A DNA stretch of 30,463 nucleotides, from NCBI GenBank assembly GCA_013416795.1, contig RQSC01000008.1, forward strand, positions 374,743-405,205, read 5' to 3'. A program made the position numbers and the translations under genes. The notes under the pieces were generated by a model. It did no database searches and was not told where the DNA came from. It was given only the letters and a program-made list of their open reading frames with translations. The stretch is from Prasinococcaceae sp. CCMP 1430. Its lineage: Eukaryota; Prasinodermophyta; Palmophyllophyceae; Prasinococcales; Prasinococcaceae. Each line of letters begins with the position of its first letter. The stretch's first letter is position 1. Below, piece after piece: positions 26,453 through 30,463 of the stretch.

Positions 26453-27149
26453 GGGGGAGGGCGCACGCAAGCGCGTGGCGGAGAATACGGGAGCGCGGCG
26501 CGCAGCAGAGCGCAACGCGACGACGGCGCTCATGACGTCAGCGCCGCGCCGACGCGCGCCCATGGGGACCAATCGCCTCGCCCTCATCGGTGCGCTCACG
26601 CGGCCGCCGCGGCTGGCGCTGTGCCGCCCCGCCCCGCCTGCAGCGGCGCACGCAGGCGAAAGCACCCCCGAGGACATGACCGGCGCGACCGCATCGCAGC
26701 GCACGCCTCCGTGTCCGCCCCACACCTCGCCGTCCCGCCCTGCTCGCGCCCCCACGGCCGGCCGCTCGCCTGGTGCTGCATGCAATGCATCGCGTCGCCC
26801 CTCGGCCGGCTCTGCCGCGCGGTGCGCCACGGGCCTCGGCGAGGGCCCGCCCGCGAGCGCGGGCGCCGCATACATTGACAATGGTGACGGATGGACGCGC
26901 GGGCGTGCGGGTGGCGTGGCGGCGCTGACAGAGCGGGCAGCGGCGGCGGCCGCTGGCGCCGCCGCCGGCGCGCCGGCCCAGGAAAAAAAACAAACCCTAC
27001 GGCGGCCGCCGGCGCTCCTCCCGCGCGCACGCACCGATCGTGCCGATGTTGATCGTCGCCTGGCGCGAGATGACCTCGGGCGTGAGCGGCGTGAGCGAGC
27101 CCACGTCGAGGTTGTCCAGGGACTGCACCGACAGCCCGTCCGACGCCAT
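25118..27149 (-). CDS. EIF2S3: Translation initiation factor eIF2 subunit gamma
   Basis: The GTP-binding core of eIF2, which carries initiator Met-tRNA to the 40S subunit. Exon 1 is 27149-27035. The 655-nt intron is 26380-27034 (donor GTGCGT, acceptor GCGCAG, phase 1) and exon 2 is 26379-25118, giving 458 residues, the normal family length. Seen: splicing reconstitutes [15 protein letters not shown] (G1, at about 33-47). The zinc-knuckle region C..DACPRPQC....C, DCPGH (G3), NKIDLVQ (G4) and the SAQLKYN segment (G5) follow. The beta-barrel domains II and III include [11 protein letters not shown] and [20 protein letters not shown], ending [15 protein letters not shown] 27149 gives [15 protein letters not shown], a typical acidic N-terminus. 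The stop lies in taaataaa, so it overlaps a possible polyadenylation signal. Confidence 0.97.
26380..27034 (-). other. Long intron of the eIF2-gamma gene
   Basis: At 655 nt this is the longest intron in the window. Near its 3' end is a 49-nt C homopolymer on the transcribed sense (plus-strand G run, 26403-26451), 23 nt from the acceptor. AAACCCTA occurs on the plus strand at 26992-26999. The frames that stay open through the intron are GC-driven and carry no recognisable domain. Confidence 0.85.
26403..26451 (+). repeat. 49-nt poly-G homopolymer (poly-C in the eIF2-gamma pre-mRNA)
   Basis: A pure run of G at 26403-26451, followed by tgggggagg. It can form G-quadruplexes on the plus strand. 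In the pre-mRNA it is a poly-C pyrimidine tract upstream of the splice acceptor. The exact length is uncertain because such runs are error-prone in sequencing. Confidence 0.9.
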
Positions 27150-27681
27150 CTCCTCCGAAGGGGCGGAGAGGGGAGGGGAGGGGGGAGGCGCGCCGCGCGC
27201 GCGGTGTGGTGGCGCACCCGCGCCGCATTGGCCGTAAAAATTGAAAAATAAAAATACACCGTCAAAATGCACGCGAGCCGCAGGTCAAAACGAGACCCCT
27301 TTTTTCCCTCGCCGCGCATTTCCCGCGAAAAAGGCCGACGGAAAGCTTTTAAAAAAAAAGGCCCCGCGGGGCGCATGCACTTATTCGTCCGACGCGGCGC
27401 AAAAAAAACAAATCAAAGTCATCAAAAATCAAAATAAAAAAAAATCGGGCGCCGCCGGCGGCGCCATCCATTCGCCGCGCCGGGGGCAAAATTCGCCTCG
27501 CGCGTCAGGATTCATTTTGACGTATCTTAGAGCTCTCCCGCTCTCCCGTGGGGGAAATCTTGTGTTGATGGCGCTTGATGCGCTTGATGGCGGGCGCCAC
27601 AGAGCGCGCGCGCGGCGCTCAACCCCCCCCCCTCCCTTCCCTCCCTTCCCTCCCCCTTCCCCCCTCAGGAGGGAGCGCGCG
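27150..27681. promoter_or_regulatory. Divergent promoter between eIF2-gamma and NAA15
   Basis: 532 bp between two start codons facing outward. 27230-27560 is AT-rich with several A-runs (27350-27358, 27401-27408, 27435-27444). An 18-bp perfect palindrome, ggcgccgccggcggcgcc, is at 27448-27465. A C/T-rich stretch (27626-27666) precedes the NAA15 start. Both genes serve protein synthesis, so a shared bidirectional promoter is plausible. Confidence 0.5.
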
Positions 27682-30463
27682 ATGGCGCCCGGCGCGCCGT
27701 CGCAGGTGCTGCCGTCCAAGGAGGCGGGGCTGTTCAAGCAGATTGGTGCGCGCGCGCGGCGGCGGCGTTGCGGGCGGGCGGGCGGCGGAGGGCTCCGCGC
27801 GAGCCGAGCAGTGCGCGCGGCCGGTGCGCGCCTAGGGCCGCAGGCCGGGGGCGCTGCGCGGCGCACCGCCGAGGTGGAGCCGCCACAACGCACCGATGCC
27901 CACCGTTCGCCTGGCTGACTCGCTGTGCCACCACTCGTCGCCGCTGCATCGATGCACCGCCCGCCTGCCCGCCCGCCCGCCTGCCCGCTTGCCAATCCTG
28001 CCGCGCCAAACGCGGCGCGCCCGGCCCCACTCTCCTCCCCTATTCCCCCCCGCACCCCACCACCACCACCGCCACACAACACACACACACCCTTCACTCT
28101 ACCCCCTTCCCCTCCCGACGCACTGGCACGCGACAGTGAAACTCTACGAGCAGAAGCAGTACAAGAAGGGGCTGAAGACGGTGGAGCAGGTGCTTAAGAA
28201 GTGCCCCCAGCATGGCGAGACGCTCGCGATGAAGGGCCTCATCGTCTCGTGCCTGGGCGACGAGCGCAAGGAGGAGGCATACAAGCTCGTGCGCGAGGGC
28301 GTCAAGTACGACGTGCGCTCGTACGTGTGCTGGCACGTATACGGTCTGCTGTACCGCGCCGACCGCAACTACGCGGAGGCGATCAAGTGCTACCGCAACG
28401 CGCTGCGCCTGGAGAAGGAGAACGTGCAGATCATGCGCGACCTCTGCCTGCTGCAGGCGCAGTGCCACGACTGGGAGGGGTTCGCCGAGACGCGCCGGCA
28501 GCTGCTCGTGCTCAAGCCCAGCCAGCGCAACAACTGGATCGGCTTCGCGGTGGCGCAGCACATGGCGGGCAAGCACGCGGAAGCGCTGGACATCGTCGCG
28601 AAGTACGAGGGCACCCTGGAGTCGGTGCCCCCGGAGGGCGAGGAATACGAACACAGCGAGCTGCAGATGTACAAAAGCATGGTCCTCGAGGAGAGCGGCG
28701 ACAAGGCCGGCGCGCTCAAGCTGTTGCAGGAGCAAGAGAAGCACATCGTCGACAAGCTGGGCCTGCAGGAGGCGACGGCGCGCCTCAAGGCCGAGACGGG
28801 CGACAGCGAGGGCGCCGTGGCGGCGTACGCCGCGCTGGTGGAGCGCAACCCTGACCACCTGGGCTACCACGCCGCTCTGCGCGAGGCCAAGGGCCTCGCT
28901 GGGGACACGCCGGGCTCGGAGGCCAAGGCGGCGCTTCTCGCGCTTTACGCAGACCTGAGCGCGCGCCACCCAAAGGCAGTGGCGCCCCGGCGCCTGCCGC
29001 TGGACTTCTTGGATGGGGAGGACTTCGAATCCGCCCTAGAGCTCTACATGCGCCCTTTCCTGACCAAGGGCGTGCCGTCGCTGTACTCCGACCTGTCAAA
29101 GCTACAGGAGGACCCCGCGCGCGCCGCGATCATGACGAAGGTGATCGCCGCCACCGTCGACTCGCTGCGTGCGGGCAAGGGTTTCGCGGGCCCGGCGCGG
29201 GAGGGCGAGGGCGCGCCTGGCCCGGCGACGCTCATGTGGGCGCTGCTGCTGCAGGCGCAGCACCTCGGCCTCGGCCTGTCGCCGCCGCGCTTCGACGACG
29301 CGCTGGCTGCCATCGACGAGGCCATCGCGCACACGCCCACCGTGGTGGACCTGTACGTGGCAAAGGGCGACATCCTGGCGGCCGCCGGAGACGACGAGGG
29401 CGCGGCCGAGCTCTGCGACGAGGCGCGCTCGATGGACCTCGCCGACCGCTACCTGAACTCCAAGGCCGCCATGATGATGATGCGCGCGGGCAAGCCGGAG
29501 CTCGCCGAGGAGCGCGCGTCCATGTTCGCCAAGGACCCCGACGGCGGCCCGCAGAACAACCTCTTCGACATGCAGTGCATGTGGTACGAGCTCGAGGCGG
29601 GCGCCGCGTGGGAGGAGCGCCGCGACACGGGCCGCGCGCTCAAGAAGCTGCTGGCGGTGGAGACGCACTACAACGACATCGACGAGGACCAGTTCGACTT
29701 CCACTCGTACTGCCTGCGCAAGATGACGCTGCGCGCGTACGTGAAGATGCTGCGCATGGAGGACAGGCTGCGCGAGAAGGAACCCTTCCGCAGGGCTGCC
29801 GCGGGCGCGGTCCGGCTTTTCTGCGGCCTGCACGACGTGCCCGCGGCAGAGCAGAACGCCGCGGCGGAGGAGGCGCTCTACGCGGGCATGAGCGCCATCG
29901 AGCGCAAGCGCGCCAAGCAGAAGGCGCGCAAGGAGGAGCAGCGCCGCGCCAAGGCCGAGGAGGCGCGCCTCGCCAAGGAGGCGGCGGACAGGGAGGCGGC
30001 GGAGGCGGAGGCCGCCAAGGACGGCAAGGAGAAGCGCCCGTCGGCGCCGCCCAAGCCCGCCGACCCCGACCCGCACGGCGCCAGGCTGGCCGCCACGGAG
30101 ACGCCGCTGGACGACGCGCTGCGCCTGCTCAAGCACCTGGAGGCCACATCTGCGTCGCTGCCGCTCACGCACGCGCTCTCGCACGACGTGCACTCGCGGC
30201 GGGACAAGCCGCTGCTGGCGCTGGTGGCCGTCAAGAAGGGCGTGGCGCTCGACGCGGCCGACCCGGACGTACACCTCGCTGCCACACGCTTCTTCGCCAG
30301 GCACGGCGCGGACGGCACCGCGGGCGGCGTGGAGGGCCCCATGGTGGGGGCGATCGCCGCCGAGGCGGCCAAGGTGCTGGGCGGCGCGGCGAGCGCCCTC
30401 GAGTACGCGCGCGCGTGGCAGGCTGCCAACGGCGGCAGGAGCGTCGCGCACGCCGCCGCCGCG
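27682..30463 (+). CDS. NAA15: NatA N-terminal acetyltransferase auxiliary subunit (NAA15/16), 3' end outside window
   Basis: A TPR scaffold that anchors the catalytic subunit NAA10 to the ribosome for co-translational N-terminal acetylation. Exon 1 is 27682-27745 (MAPGAPSQVLPSKEAGLFKQ..). The 391-nt intron is 27746-28136 (donor gtgcgc, acceptor gcgacag, phase 1). Exon 2 runs from 28137 to the window end. 797 residues are visible. Seen: TPR helices with family signatures KLYEQKQYKKGLK, HGETLAMKGLIVSCLG, YVCWHVYGLLYR, EAIKCYRNALRLEKEN, VAPRRLPLDFL, FDMQCMWYELE and DEDQFDFHSYCLRKMTLRAY. A Lys/Glu/Ala-rich coiled segment (about residues 605-650) and the conserved TPLDDALRLLKHL follow. Human NAA15 is about 866 residues, so only the last part is missing. 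Identification is secure. Confidence 0.96.
27746..28136 (+). other. Intron 1 of NAA15
   Basis: 391 nt with donor GTGCGC and acceptor CGACAG. It contains cccgcccg repeats (about 27959-27990), a CA-rich tract (28073-28090) and a C/T-rich stretch, 46-64 nt before the acceptor. No other feature was seen. Confidence 0.85.

Noticed and set aside
25118-27376. A 752-residue continuous minus-strand frame through the eIF2-gamma intron
   Set aside because: The intron part is low-complexity, with a 16-residue Pro run from the G homopolymer. Splicing 27035 to 26379 restores the exact GTP-binding loop.
1-30463. CRISPR arrays, insertion sequences, phage or bacterial operons, rRNA or tRNA genes
   Set aside because: None seen. 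The repeats present are protein-coding or simple-sequence repeats, and gene structure is eukaryotic.

Overview
This window looks like nuclear DNA from a GC-rich unicellular eukaryote, probably an alga or another microbial eukaryote. It is not prokaryotic. It carries single-copy eukaryotic genes (EMC3, ORC6, eIF2-gamma, the NatA subunit NAA15, cytosolic HSP70 ending in EEVD, and a KDM2/7-type JmjC protein), each its own transcription unit. Genes are interrupted by short GT-AG introns of 124 to 655 nt. The DNA is very GC-rich, with long GC/GT dinucleotide tracts, and its few AT-richer islands mostly lie upstream of genes. A GC-rich haptophyte or similar alga would fit, but nothing in the sequence fixes the lineage.

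Layout, left to right. 1-3576 (-): 5' part of a secreted repeat protein with a signal peptide, two BACON-like Ig domains, an array of about 13 Rax2-like propeller repeats and a Cys-rich tail that runs off the window. 4073-4796 (+): EMC3 without its N-terminal third. 5432-6547 (+): ORC6. 6957-8411 (-): AMT-type ammonium transporter. 9793-13215 (-): large membrane-anchored protease with EF-hand, TM helix, kringle, subtilisin S8 and a C-terminal beta domain; a 117-N gap lies just upstream of the chosen start. 14049-16644 (-): JmjC dioxygenase, two exons. 17219-19978 (+): divergent protoporphyrinogen-oxidase-like flavoprotein. 19979-22138: a 2.2-kb region with simple repeats, a poly-T tandem array and the HSP70 promoter. 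22139-24033 (+): HSP70, first exon missing at a single-N gap. 24161-25096 (+): unrecognised three-exon gene. 25118-27149 (-): eIF2-gamma. 27682-30463 (+): NAA15, running off the right edge.

The genes do not form a pathway. They are a compact mix of housekeeping genes (translation, N-terminal acetylation, ER membrane insertion, replication licensing, chaperone), one nutrient transporter, one chromatin enzyme and two large extracytoplasmic proteins. The most notable points are the kringle-subtilisin architecture, splice donors that are almost all GTGCG, CA-repeats before splice acceptors, two conserved genes without their 5' exons, and a T-tract tandem array upstream of HSP70.
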